Positions 18,740 through 29,100 of a stretch of 42,950 nt of DNA are shown one piece after another. The stretch comes from Methanobacteriota archaeon. GTDB taxonomy: Archaea; Thermoplasmatota; Poseidoniia; Poseidoniales; Thalassarchaeaceae. The DNA lies in the NCBI GenBank assembly GCA_002725475.1, contig PBPH01000045.1:1-42950 (forward strand). Direction: 5' to 3'. Made by a program: the position numbers and the translations under genes. Under the pieces are notes generated by a model that was given only the letters and a program-made list of their open reading frames with translations, was not told where the DNA came from and searched no databases. Each line of letters opens with the position of its first letter. Position 1 is the first letter of the stretch.

Positions 18740-19300
18740 CTATTCATGTAAGACTGATACCCAGTCAATCTGTTCCTCTGGGCCTTTAGGCTTGAATCCA
18801 TCTCTAATCCAGCATCCCATTTCCTCAAACAGAGCCCCAACACTCTGTTCCGTAGAGTTGAGCTCAAGACAAGGCAAATCACCCCATTCATGACTTTCAT
18901 TCCATGACCCTCCAAGAAGTTCCCACTCGCTGTTCTCCAAAATTTTTGATTCAACCCACCCTCTTTCTCGATTCCTTGCTGTTAGAATTTCTGGATTACA
19001 ACGTAGAATCACAATAGCATCTACGGGGAGGAGATGGGATAGATGGCCATCAACGAATGTTGTACCTGACGGTTTTTCATTCCATTTATCTCCAAGTTTC
19101 TCTGCTAGTTTTTCTATGTCGATAGGTCTTGCGTCATCAATCTCATCAATTTCTCCAATACAACCATATTCTTCTGCTAGTTGAATAACTTCTAATAATT
19201 CATATTTTGATCTTTGTGAAATGGCGTATTGAGCTAACGAACTCTTGCCGCATCCCGGTGTCCCGGTAATTGAAACGCGGCATCGGTCTAACTCAGTCAT
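18740..19300 (-). CDS. AK6/Fap7-like adenylate kinase (P-loop)
   Basis: VSITGTPGCGKSSLAQ; DIEKLAEKLG...TTFVDGHLSHLLPVDAIVILRCNPEILTARNRERGWVESKILEN. Start set at 19300 (MTELDRC); the longer ORF to 19549 is antisense read-through of the next gene. Confidence 0.88.
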   Translation of the reverse strand: MTELDRCRVSITGTPGCGKSSLAQYAISQRSKYELLEVIQLAEEYGCIGEIDEIDDARPIDIEKLAEKLGDKWNEKPSGTTFVDGHLSHLLPVDAIVILRCNPEILTARNRERGWVESKILENSEWELLGGSWNESHEWGDLPCLELNSTEQSVGALFEEMGCWIRDGFKPKGPEEQIDWVSVLHE

Positions 19301-19319
19301 TGACCATCCGTTGGTCGTT

Positions 19320-19658
19320 ATGGTCATCAAGGTGATGGCGAAATCGGAGCAACTAGACTTAACAATTATACAGAGAGACCTCGCTATGCGTGGTAAGAGG
19401 GATGTTATGATACGAACAACTGAAGCGACAGCCATTGTGTTGATAGTTGCTGAACCAGGAAGGGAGACAGAGGTATACAATGAGTTACAGGCAATACCCG
19501 AGGTGGCTGAGCAAATGCTTCTTTTTGGAGAATATGATTTGTATGTCAAAATAATTTGTGATGATTATGCATTACTGGGCAGTGTGGTGATTAACAAGAT
19601 AAGAGCAATTGACGGCGTCGATTCAACAAAGACATTAACCGCCGCATCAATGTTCTAG
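19320..19658 (+). CDS. Lrp/AsnC ligand-binding (RAM) domain protein lacking an obvious HTH
   Basis: TAIVLIVAEPGRETEVYNELQAIPEVAEQMLLFGEYDLYVKIICDDYALLGSVVINKIRAIDGVDSTKTLTAASMF; start codon ambiguous (19320 or 19335). Confidence 0.82.
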   Translation: MVIKVMAKSEQLDLTIIQRDLAMRGKRDVMIRTTEATAIVLIVAEPGRETEVYNELQAIPEVAEQMLLFGEYDLYVKIICDDYALLGSVVINKIRAIDGVDSTKTLTAASMF

Positions 19659-19668
19659 ACGACTAATT

Positions 19669-20892
19669 ATGCGTAGGTTTCACGTACCTAATTACTCCCG
19701 CAAGTTTAACGAGAGGGGGGTATGGTATATTTCCGAAAACAATTCCATTGACATTAATGATGCTGAATTAGGCTGGTCTGGTGTTATAGATTTATTCAAT
19801 CCACGTAAATCTAAATTAGCCATAATGCTAATTTTTATTCCATTTGCGATATACTTCAATATCTTCGCACATAATGCTCCTCTAGCCTTCATTACTTCGA
19901 TAGTAGCAATAATGCCCCTTGCATATTTTATGGGTGTAGCAACTGAACAGATTTCTTTGAGGACCAATGAATCAATAGCAGGCCTACTAAATGCAACCTT
20001 TGGAAATGCTGCAGAGATGATTATTGCAATTCTAGCGGTTTTTGCTGCATCTTCTGCAATCAAATCAGGTGATTCAGATACTGCAAGTACAATGATTCAA
20101 GTTGTTCAAGCCTCGCTGATAGGATCTATTCTGGGTAATCTTCTGCTCGTATTGGGATTAGCATTTGTATGGGGGGGGATACATCACAAGGTTCAGAGTT
20201 TCTCATCCGGGCAAATGGGTGCTAACGCTTCTCTTCTTTTGTTGGCAGTAATTGCTCTAATTCTCCCAGCTGCATATCAGTACACTGGTAATGGGCATGA
20301 AGAAGCAATTATCACCCTATCTAGGCTGACTTCAATCGTTTTACTTGCGATGTATGGTTTGTTTCTTGTTTTTCAATTTCGAACTCACACCGACTTATTC
20401 GCAACGGACGGGCATCACCATGATGAACCACCAATCATGGGTCAGCGTCAGGCTGCTATCCTATTGATTGGAGCTACAGTGATGGTAGCATGGATGGCTG
20501 AAATTATGATTCATTCAATCGAATCAGCAGCTGATGAATGGGGGTTACCTACTCTTTTTATTGGAGTCATATTGCTTCCACTATTTGGTAATGCGGCAGA
20601 GCATTTCACAGCGGTTCATGTGGCTGGAAAGGACAAGATGGATCTCGCCTTCTCCATTGCAGTTGGTTCCAGCACCCAGATTGCGGTACTCGTGGCTCCG
20701 GCTATGGTAATTATTGCGTGGCTCATTGAAGTCCCCCTTACGTTCCAGTTCGGTCTATTTGAGACGGTTGCAACATTCCTAGCAGTTCTGATTACCAACA
20801 CTATTGCTGCAGACGGTAAATCCAATTGGCTTGAAGGTGCTTTGCTATTAGCAACCTACACGATACTAGCCATGGCTTTCTTCTTATATTGA
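19669..20892 (+). CDS. cax: Ca2+/H+ antiporter (CAX family)
   Basis: Duplicated CaCA motifs GNAAEMIIAILAVFAA...GSILGNLLLVLG and GNAAEHFTAVHVAGKDKMDLAFSIAVGSSTQIAVLVAP. Confidence 0.95.
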   Translation: MRRFHVPNYSRKFNERGVWYISENNSIDINDAELGWSGVIDLFNPRKSKLAIMLIFIPFAIYFNIFAHNAPLAFITSIVAIMPLAYFMGVATEQISLRTNESIAGLLNATFGNAAEMIIAILAVFAASSAIKSGDSDTASTMIQVVQASLIGSILGNLLLVLGLAFVWGGIHHKVQSFSSGQMGANASLLLLAVIALILPAAYQYTGNGHEEAIITLSRLTSIVLLAMYGLFLVFQFRTHTDLFATDGHHHDEPPIMGQRQAAILLIGATVMVAWMAEIMIHSIESAADEWGLPTLFIGVILLPLFGNAAEHFTAVHVAGKDKMDLAFSIAVGSSTQIAVLVAPAMVIIAWLIEVPLTFQFGLFETVATFLAVLITNTIAADGKSNWLEGALLLATYTILAMAFFLY

Positions 20893-20906
20893 TCAAATTT
20901 AAGTTT

Positions 20907-21653
20907 TTAATTTTGAGATTTTCCTAAGTTGCCAGTCCAATATCCCCATATTATAAATCCACTAATTAGTGAAATCATATGAGCTGAAGATGTGAAAATA
21001 CTGATTCCATGTAAAAAATGATTCCAAGATTCAAAACCAATTGCAATTGAAGGAACCACCCATTTATTCTTGGTTTGATGAGCAGATGCGCCGATAATTC
21101 CGTAGAAACCGGCAGAACCTCCCATCCAGTTGCGTGATAGACCACTAGCAAGGAGTTGACTTCCGGGCAAAAAAATTTCCAAAGTATTCATTATAACCGC
21201 CATTGTTATTGCAGTTATTGAGGTAAAGAGCATGAAAAGAAAATAGGTTTGTAGAAGTCCTTGTCGAAGTTCAAATGATTGTACAAAAATCATTAATCCA
21301 ACAGAAACGAAAATTATGTGTTCATTAGAATTATGAAATATAGGGGCAATTACTAGGGATGTGAAAAAATGCAGTGGGGCATCAAAAAGTCCAGTTGGCC
21401 AAAGCCCACCTATGCAAGAGGTCATGTCATTTGTATAGTCGCATGTTTTTTCTGGGCCGTTGCCCACAAAAATCCAAATTATCCATATAATTATCAGGTA
21501 AGTGAAACTAAATTTTCTAGATAGAAATATTTGGTAAGGCCGCAAACGTTTCCCGTTGATGTCACACCAAGGCCAAGACCAAGGAAAAACACCCCTTTTT
21601 CCATCCACATAATCACCTTTGAGGTGGATTAATTCCGTCGTAATATTCTGCAA
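20907..21653 (-). CDS. Rhomboid-family intramembrane protease-like protein
   Basis: Polytopic; H-x-S/N-x2-H-type FHNSNEHIIFVSVGLMIF; Ser motif GGSAGFYGIIGA; His in SSAHMISLISGFIIWGYW. Start uncertain (overlaps upstream gene by 41 nt). Confidence 0.75.
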   Translation of the reverse strand: MQNITTELIHLKGDYVDGKRGVFPWSWPWCDINGKRLRPYQIFLSRKFSFTYLIIIWIIWIFVGNGPEKTCDYTNDMTSCIGGLWPTGLFDAPLHFFTSLVIAPIFHNSNEHIIFVSVGLMIFVQSFELRQGLLQTYFLFMLFTSITAITMAVIMNTLEIFLPGSQLLASGLSRNWMGGSAGFYGIIGASAHQTKNKWVVPSIAIGFESWNHFLHGISIFTSSAHMISLISGFIIWGYWTGNLGKSQN

Positions 21654-22902
21654 CTGCTAATTCTAATTCCCCTATAATTTGATTTTCATTTAGAGTAAGG
21701 GTTTTCCCATCACGACGAATACAATTACCATCTACCCATACATCTAGGCATCTTGCTGTAGAATATAGTAGATTAGCAAGTAGTCGTCGGTCACCTATTC
21801 CACGGGGCCTCATACTGATATCATCTAGAGACCAAGTTACCCAATCATTGGAGCCCTTTGTTGCAAGTTGCCATGTTTCAGTTGGTGGTAAAATAGTAGC
21901 ATCCCAGTGATCATGGCGTTGAATAAGTGATGCAGATTTAGCATCAGATCTCATATCTAGTGAATTGTTTGAGGCAGCACCATCAGTGCCTAGCCTCACA
22001 TCTACCCCAGCCTCTTTCATTGCAGGATAGGAAAGAGTCCCTCCAGTAGCTAACTTTTGATTACTAACAGGGCAATGAACAGCGTGAGCGTTGTGTTTTG
22101 CAAGGATTCGCATTTCGCGTTTGGTTACCCAACCACAATGAGCACAAACAGTTCCTTCAGTGAAATAGTCAATTGAATCTAGATATTCAATAGGATACAT
22201 ATTGTGTTCAGCGTGACAGGCTGCTACTTCAGCCCGTGTTTCTGAGGTATGGATATGTAATCTAGATCCATATTTTCTTGACAAATCGCTTGCCCTTCTC
22301 AATACCTCTTCTGAACAGGTATAAATTGCATGAGTGGCTATGCCATATTCTACCCTCCCTTCAGCTAATTTTCCTGAACGAATCAACGATTCTAATTCAT
22401 TCAATACTCTACCACTATCAGGAGAGCCATCTTTTGAGGGGGGCCAATCAGTAGTTGGTCCGCACACAATTCCACGTATCCCTGAATCAGCAATTACAGG
22501 TGCAATCGCTTCTGGGAAATGGTACATATCACATGCAAAGGTAGTTCCAGAACCAATTAATTCAGCAACACCTGCCAAGGTTCCAATTTTCACAAATTCG
22601 GGTGTTACCCTCCTCTCAGTTGGGAAAATATTGCTTTCAAGCCAATCATTGAGAGTTAGGCCCTCCCCCATCCCTCTATTGAGTACCATTGGTAAATGGG
22701 TGTGCCAATTTTGCATTGATCTTGTAATTACAAGAGTAGAGCCATCAATAGTTTCTTGAACATCCTCATCTCCATTTGAGTAGCTCCATGTTCCATTTGG
22801 ATGTAGGATAAAATCTCCACGCATTATTTTGCAATCATGGTCTATAAGACAGCATTCAGTATAACGAATAACTCCACTCGAATCATCGACCACAACCATC
22901 AC
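21613..22902 (-). CDS. Amidohydrolase, MTA/SAH deaminase-like (metal-dependent deaminase)
   Basis: MQNWHTHLPMVLNRGMGEGLTLNDWLESNIFPTE; SRLHIHTSETRAEV; VCAHCGWVT; AHCPVSNQKLATG; LGTDGAASNNSLDM. Confidence 0.93.
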   Translation of the reverse strand: MMVVVDDSSGVIRYTECCLIDHDCKIMRGDFILHPNGTWSYSNGDEDVQETIDGSTLVITRSMQNWHTHLPMVLNRGMGEGLTLNDWLESNIFPTERRVTPEFVKIGTLAGVAELIGSGTTFACDMYHFPEAIAPVIADSGIRGIVCGPTTDWPPSKDGSPDSGRVLNELESLIRSGKLAEGRVEYGIATHAIYTCSEEVLRRASDLSRKYGSRLHIHTSETRAEVAACHAEHNMYPIEYLDSIDYFTEGTVCAHCGWVTKREMRILAKHNAHAVHCPVSNQKLATGGTLSYPAMKEAGVDVRLGTDGAASNNSLDMRSDAKSASLIQRHDHWDATILPPTETWQLATKGSNDWVTWSLDDISMRPRGIGDRRLLANLLYSTARCLDVWVDGNCIRRDGKTLTLNENQIIGELELAVAEYYDGINPPQR

Positions 22903-22986
22903 CTACGAAGTGGGCGAGACGACTTTGCGCATCAGCATTGTTATGGCGGGGTTGAATAGAGCCGGCGTTTTCGATAAGTTTGTTCC

Positions 22987-23955
22987 ATGGCCGAAGACCC
23001 ATATCGTGTGCTGGGTGTATCTCCAGAAGCGAGTGACGCTGAGATTAAGCGCGCATATCGTAAACTCGCTAGACAACATCACCCCGATCGTAATCCCGAT
23101 GATGCCGCATCTGAAGGTCGATTCAAGGAAATTCAAGCAGCCTACGATTTAATCGACAATTCCGAAAAGCGCAGGAAATTCGATGAACAAAAGAGGATTT
23201 CCAATATGTTCGGTAGCGGTGCTGGTGGGGATTTCGGTAATTTTGAATTTAACTTTGAAGGGGGCGGGGGGATTGAAGATATTTTAGCGTCATTTTTCGG
23301 TGGAAAGGGAGCAAATCCCTACGCTGGCCAGAGTAGTGGAAGCATATTTGATCAAGGAGGCCGGCCACGTCAATCTCAGCAAACTAGGCCACAAAGGGGT
23401 TCTAACATTGACTCTCCACTTGACCTCAGTTTAGAAGAAGCTCAATCGGGGGTGAAGAAACCATTCACCATATCGAGGCGGAAAGTATGTGAAAAATGCA
23501 GGGGTGGTGGTTGTAGCAAATGTGGTGGCCAAGGAGTGATAAGAAAGACCAGTCAAATCACAGTTACAGTTCCTGCAGGGGCAGAACATGCTTCGGTAAT
23601 GAGATTGAAGGGAATGGGGCACCAATCACCAAACGGTCAAGCAGGAGATCTTCTACTTACTGTCAGGATAGATGCAGATGAAGGAAGAAGTTGGGAAGGT
23701 GGCCGCCTGATTCAGTTGGTAGAAGTATCTTACAGCACAATGATGCTTGGGGGGAAAGCAAGAATTCATACACCAGCAGGAAAGATAGTCGAAGTAGATG
23801 TCCCACCAAATTCACGTTCAGGAGACCGTCGCAGATTAAGAGGTCAAGGATACAACGGTGGCCCATTAGATGTAGAACTGACATTATCAGATTCAACAAC
23901 TCTCACTGCTGAGCAAGAAGCAGCGCTAAAGGCATTGAGAGATAGTGGGCTGTGA
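22987..23955 (+). CDS. DnaJ-like co-chaperone with reduced Cys-rich region
   Basis: J domain DPYRVLGVSPEASDAEIKRAYRKLARQHHPDRNPDD (HPD); C-terminal substrate domain; only one CxxC..CxxC cluster (CEKCRGGGCSKCGGQG). Confidence 0.93.
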   Translation: MAEDPYRVLGVSPEASDAEIKRAYRKLARQHHPDRNPDDAASEGRFKEIQAAYDLIDNSEKRRKFDEQKRISNMFGSGAGGDFGNFEFNFEGGGGIEDILASFFGGKGANPYAGQSSGSIFDQGGRPRQSQQTRPQRGSNIDSPLDLSLEEAQSGVKKPFTISRRKVCEKCRGGGCSKCGGQGVIRKTSQITVTVPAGAEHASVMRLKGMGHQSPNGQAGDLLLTVRIDADEGRSWEGGRLIQLVEVSYSTMMLGGKARIHTPAGKIVEVDVPPNSRSGDRRRLRGQGYNGGPLDVELTLSDSTTLTAEQEAALKALRDSGL

Positions 23956-23963
23956 AAACGAGT

Positions 23964-24647
23964 TCATCTTGGTTTAGGTAAAAATGGAATTAATCCATCC
24001 GCTAGGCTAGGAACATTTCGAGTTTGAATCCAAACGGTTCCTTCTCCAGAAAAGTGCATCACCAAACCTTCTCCTCCAAATGCCAATGATTTGAGACCAC
24101 CAACTCTACCAATATTATACTGTAATCCATTAGTAAATGCTACAACATGGCCAGTATCTATTGTGATAGTTTGTCCTTGCTGAATTTGCATTGGTTTAAT
24201 TGCCCCATATGAATTGTAGTATACTCGCCCAGCCCCCGTTGGACAGGTTGCGTGTATGAAGAACAAACTTTCACCACTGAACAATCCTTTCATTCCTTGA
24301 AATTTAGTATCAGTTTCCACATTCATAGTGGAGGCTAAGAATGATCCTCCTTGAATAAATAAGGGTTGATTTGGTTGAATATCAAACCAAGCAATGTCTC
24401 CTGGCATTGCTGGTGCAAGGCTAATCCATCCACCTTGTGGGCCAGCAGTAAATGTGTTCAAAAAGAATGATTCACCACCAAACGCCATTTTCTTGAGGCC
24501 TTTTAGGAAACCACCACTTGATTTTGTCTCCATTTCCACCCCTGCTTGCGCCACCATTCCCCCAGGCTCAACTTTGATTGCTTCACCTGGGTCCAAACTA
24601 ACGGTCAACATTGAATAACTGGGGTTAAACTCTAACTGTTCCTGCAT
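23964..24647 (-). CDS. AIM24/TIGR00266-family protein
   Basis: DPGEAIKVEPGGMVAQAGVEMETKSSGGFLKGLKKMAFGGESFFLNTFTA...GHVVAFTNGLQYNIGRVGGLKSLAFGGEGLVMHFSGEGTVWIQTR. Confidence 0.93.
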   Translation of the reverse strand: MQEQLEFNPSYSMLTVSLDPGEAIKVEPGGMVAQAGVEMETKSSGGFLKGLKKMAFGGESFFLNTFTAGPQGGWISLAPAMPGDIAWFDIQPNQPLFIQGGSFLASTMNVETDTKFQGMKGLFSGESLFFIHATCPTGAGRVYYNSYGAIKPMQIQQGQTITIDTGHVVAFTNGLQYNIGRVGGLKSLAFGGEGLVMHFSGEGTVWIQTRNVPSLADGLIPFLPKPR

Positions 24648-24686
24648 AAATCTATCCTGATATATTTACTCTATTATGCTTTTTAC

Positions 24687-26078
24687 TCAATCAGCATGTA
24701 CGTCGTTGACGTCTAGCCAAGTTACTTCACAATCCAATTCTAACAATCCAGCGATGCTCGGAACAGTTCTCCCCTCATCTCCATGAACCAATTCTTTGAC
24801 ATAAGTTCCACTTTGAACTCTGACATCCATTTGAATTTCACTTTCATCTGTGATAATATTTTCAATACTTACCACTTTACGATGCCTAACTTTGTCAGCT
24901 CTTCTATGTGCTACGCGCTGTGGTGTTTGTTGTTCTAGAGTAACCCCTTCCATTGAATTGATAGTTTCCTCAACCTTTTCAGCATCGTATTCTCCATGTA
25001 TAAGAAACCGGATAGTGTATGATTTTTCAGCGTCAGTTCCTTTGATTCTTGCCACTTCGGAACGTCTTGAATGGCGTAAATCACTAATTTCAATTCTGCC
25101 TTTCGATGTTGAATTTACTAGTTCCGCCATTTCTTCCAAATCAGCATATCTCCTTTTTGGGCCCTTCATTTCAACAACAAATGGTCTGCCTCGCCCAAGG
25201 CATCTAACGTCGATATCTTCTCTTCCCATTCCGTGAAATGCAGTGTCTCTGGCATCAAATGCGGCCCTCAGTGGTTCCCCAATCAAATCTTGAACGCTAG
25301 TGGCATATTGCTGGCCAGTTCCATCACATGATACACAACCCCCATCACGTCCTTTACAGGATCGACAGGGCCAACGAGTCTGAGGAATTCCTCTTTCCAA
25401 TTTTCTATATCTACCGTAGAGATAGAGCGAGCGTAATTCAATAGTCGGCTCAAGAGTTAATGTATCAATTAGTAGCATCACCTCTGGTTTTTCTTTCACT
25501 AAGGTAACGTCATTTAATTTTGAAGACAATTTAGTTCCCAAAGCGTCGTTAAAGGCAGATTTTAGCGCTTGGCTTCCGTTTGCTCCAAACTGAGTACGTA
25601 GATCATCTTCAGTAACAACCTGATCTTTGGCAAAATGGGCTCCTAGTTGCAACTTACTAAATTCAAATTTAATTAATTGATTTGATACTAATTCTGCAAT
25701 TGATTCAATATCAACGAAGAGGTCTTCACAAAATGGGCAATATTCGACACTTTCGTCTTTTTTTGCTCCTCTATTAATTGATTCGTCCCTCAACTCGGCA
25801 CCGATTTTTTCAATTTCTTCCCAATTGAATGGCTTTCCTGATAGACGAGCAATACAATGGTTACAAGCACCCATCATGACGAGATTATCCAACCCATCAT
25901 CTGACGGTGGTGGTGAATAAACAACTAATTCACCTAATTCTAAATCGTATTCACTTTCTTCTTCTTCTTCAACTTCTTCTAAAGGCACTAAATCAGCCCA
26001 AGGGTCGTAAGCAGAGCCATAACCTGCAGAAGCAAAATTGCTCCAATCATCATCTTCGGTATTCTCTTCTTCGGACAT
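24687..26078 (-). CDS. pus10: tRNA pseudouridine(54/55) synthase Pus10
   Basis: CNHCIARLSGKPF...YCPFCEDLF N-terminal Zn region; FHGMGREDIDVRCLGRGRPFVVEMKGPKRR; VQSGTYVKELVHGDEGRTVPS. Confidence 0.95.
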   Translation of the reverse strand: MSEEENTEDDDWSNFASAGYGSAYDPWADLVPLEEVEEEEESEYDLELGELVVYSPPPSDDGLDNLVMMGACNHCIARLSGKPFNWEEIEKIGAELRDESINRGAKKDESVEYCPFCEDLFVDIESIAELVSNQLIKFEFSKLQLGAHFAKDQVVTEDDLRTQFGANGSQALKSAFNDALGTKLSSKLNDVTLVKEKPEVMLLIDTLTLEPTIELRSLYLYGRYRKLERGIPQTRWPCRSCKGRDGGCVSCDGTGQQYATSVQDLIGEPLRAAFDARDTAFHGMGREDIDVRCLGRGRPFVVEMKGPKRRYADLEEMAELVNSTSKGRIEISDLRHSRRSEVARIKGTDAEKSYTIRFLIHGEYDAEKVEETINSMEGVTLEQQTPQRVAHRRADKVRHRKVVSIENIITDESEIQMDVRVQSGTYVKELVHGDEGRTVPSIAGLLELDCEVTWLDVNDVHAD

Positions 26079-26174
26079 TGTATGACCCTATGCCGCCGAA
26101 CGGGGAGACCGGTCGATTGCAAATCTCCGACTTGCTCCTCCTTCAAGAGACTATGCTATCTTTAGATGGGTGAA

Positions 26175-29100
26175 TTAGATCAATTTAGCATCTTTAAGAA
26201 CAGATCTATATGATATGATTCCTAACATTCCACAGGCAATAATCAAAGATGCAATTAAGGAGAAGAAAATCATTGCTGCCGAGAAGGTCCCAAATAGGGA
26301 GAAGAAGCCCATTGGTGATAGAGAGATTACTAGGAATCCAAGAATATCTGATGCTGCAGAGCCGATTAATGCTACACCAGATGCCCCACCAACGGCAATG
26401 ATGCTTGCTAGAACCGTTTCACCTCTGTATCTCTCTTCCCTGAATCTTTCAATTACATGAATCACATAGTCAATTCCCACACCAAGTGATAATGTTGCAA
26501 TAGCAACGGTTACCATGTTCAAACCATAACCTAGCAATGCAATCAGTCCATACAACCAAATTACTACTACTAGTATAGGTCCAGTAGTTAGTAGTGACAG
26601 GGCTAGAGAATCGTGACCCCAAACGACGCTAGCTATCAAAGCAAAGATGCCCACAATCATGGCAATCATTGATCCTGCAATCATTGAGGTCACAGACCAC
26701 GCCGCGAGTCCAATGGCGAGTGGAACAAAACCAAATGACAAGGTTGCCCAAAGTGCCCCACTCTCGACATTTATTTTCATTCGTTCTTTATTCTCCAATA
26801 CCGTGGGGCGGAATCCCCACCATAATGTCATTACACAGAAAATTACGCCTAGCAATAACGTTGATTGCATCTCATTTTGTAAAGATGAGGCTGCTACATA
26901 GCGAGCAACTGGCTCACCGGTAGCAATCGCCCATGTAACCGGAAATTCATCGTTGGAAAAAGCATCATCCAAGTTTCCCTTTGTTTTCATGTCATCATCC
27001 GAGAGGTTATCAAACGGGGATAAATCACGATATAGTTCTGCTAAAGCTTTCTCAACAATCGGAAATTGTTCGGGTTGTCTAAGTCCATAACGAAGTATCA
27101 TTCGTTCATAACGGGGGATACTACCATCTTCCGCTAACCAAGGTTTGTTTGGGTCTAGTGGTCGGTCAGGTGAAATGTATAGAGCCATAATTGTCGGCGG
27201 TAGTTGTGGAGTAGAATTTGTTTCTGGGATCCCATGAACGGAAACAAAACCAACTAGGAATCGTAGGCAATCCTCATCATCAACCATCGGCAATCCGAAA
27301 TTTGATCGATTACAGTTTACCCCACCTAGTGAATCAGTGGGGTCCCATCCTGCCTGTGCAAACTGAGTGATGTTGTTTGCCATTGCAAGAATTGCTAGAT
27401 TAACGAGGATATCGTACCCACCCAAATCTACATTCCCATCTGCCGAAATAGAAAATCTATCGGGATCATCAGGGCCACGGATATTCATATTTGCTCGAGT
27501 TTCAAGTATTGCAGAATACACGCGTGGGTCAACAACATCTCCTTCAATTAAAATTTCACCAGGTTCTCCTTCTGAATAGAAACGTGTGTTAACTAGGGAT
27601 ACAACAGTGGCGAAATCGGACTCCTCATCGAAGAAATCTTCCACTTTGAAATCCCCTTCAAGACTAAACATCATAGGTGCGGCTAATGTAGAAATTAGTA
27701 GTGCTACAATCACTACAAGGGGTCCCGCAATTGCCGAAGTTTTTGCTACATTTGCCAACCAATCACTAGGAACCAAGTGAATTGTTGAACTATCTTCAGG
27801 TTCTAGTTTCTCCCTTTTTTCCATCCATTTATCCACATCTAGTCTTACTATAGGAACCCACAAGCCTGTTAGAACAAAGGCTGAAAAAACACCAAGGGCA
27901 GCTTCTATTCCAAATGAGCGAAGAGCAGGGATATCTGAAACGAGATTAGCCGAAAAAGCAGCCATTGTAGTCATTGATGTTAGTAAAATTGCACGACCTA
28001 CGCGACTTACTGATATTGCGGCAGAACTATTACAATCCAATCCCTTTTTCCTTTCCTCTTTGTAACGGTGTAGGACATGTAAACTATCATCAATTCCTAG
28101 AGCAAGAATGAGTATTGGTAGTAGATTTGAGAATTGACTTCTCTCAATTAATGGATATCCAACGGCTTGACTTGCCTGTCCAATCCATCCAATGAGGCCA
28201 AACATCCATAATAGACTCAAACTCAAACCAGCTGATACAATACCAACATCACTCCAACGACGTAGGCTTGCCCAAAGAAGAATCAATACGACAAATCCCA
28301 TTAAAATTATTAGAGAATAACTCTCTAGTAATTCTCTATTTACTTCAACATTAATTCCTTCGGCAATTACAAAGGTTAGCGTTAAGTCATCAGATTCTCT
28401 CATTGAATTTTCTAATGATACTAACGCCCACTCCCATGAACAAGCTCCTTCACCTGACTCAATAGAGTTTAAACAAAATTCAGAATCTCTTTCGGGCGGG
28501 GTTGTAACTACCTTGAAACCATTCCATTTGTAGCCTGATTCTTTCCTTGCATCTATCCATTCTGAAGTCCATCCGGCATCTTCAGCATCACCCATGTCAA
28601 ATTGAATCAAAATCCATGTGGAACTTGCTGACCAACGTCCATTACCCCATGTAGCCCCATCCCAACTTCCATTTTTTGTTAAAGAACCGCCTATTGGCCC
28701 AATTACTCCATCCTCTGCGGCATGAAACCCTCGATCAATCGATAACCATCTAAGGAAAATACCATCACTACCTTCGATAATCCTTTGAACAGCAAGATCA
28801 ATGTGCGCTTGAGTTATTTGCGGATCATCAAAAGTAATACAATCTAATTCCCCACAATCAGTCCAATTTGTTTTTGGGGGAAGTGCTGCACCAAATGGGC
28901 TGAAGGTTGGTTTGGTTAGTATTGATTCTCCTGCCATGAATGAACGAATTTGGTCCGGGACAGTAATTACTCCATGGTACTGAACAAGTGTCACATCAGA
29001 AACGATTGGCCTATAGAATTCAGAAATTGGATTTGCTCTTGCCACCTCTGCTTTACTGTCAATTTCTCTCAAAACTGATAGATTTAATATCCCTCCAACT

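Noticed and set aside
19301-19549. N-terminal extension of the AK6-like ORF
   Set aside because: Antisense to the RAM-domain gene; the P-loop protein starts naturally at MTELDRCRVSITGTPGCGKS.
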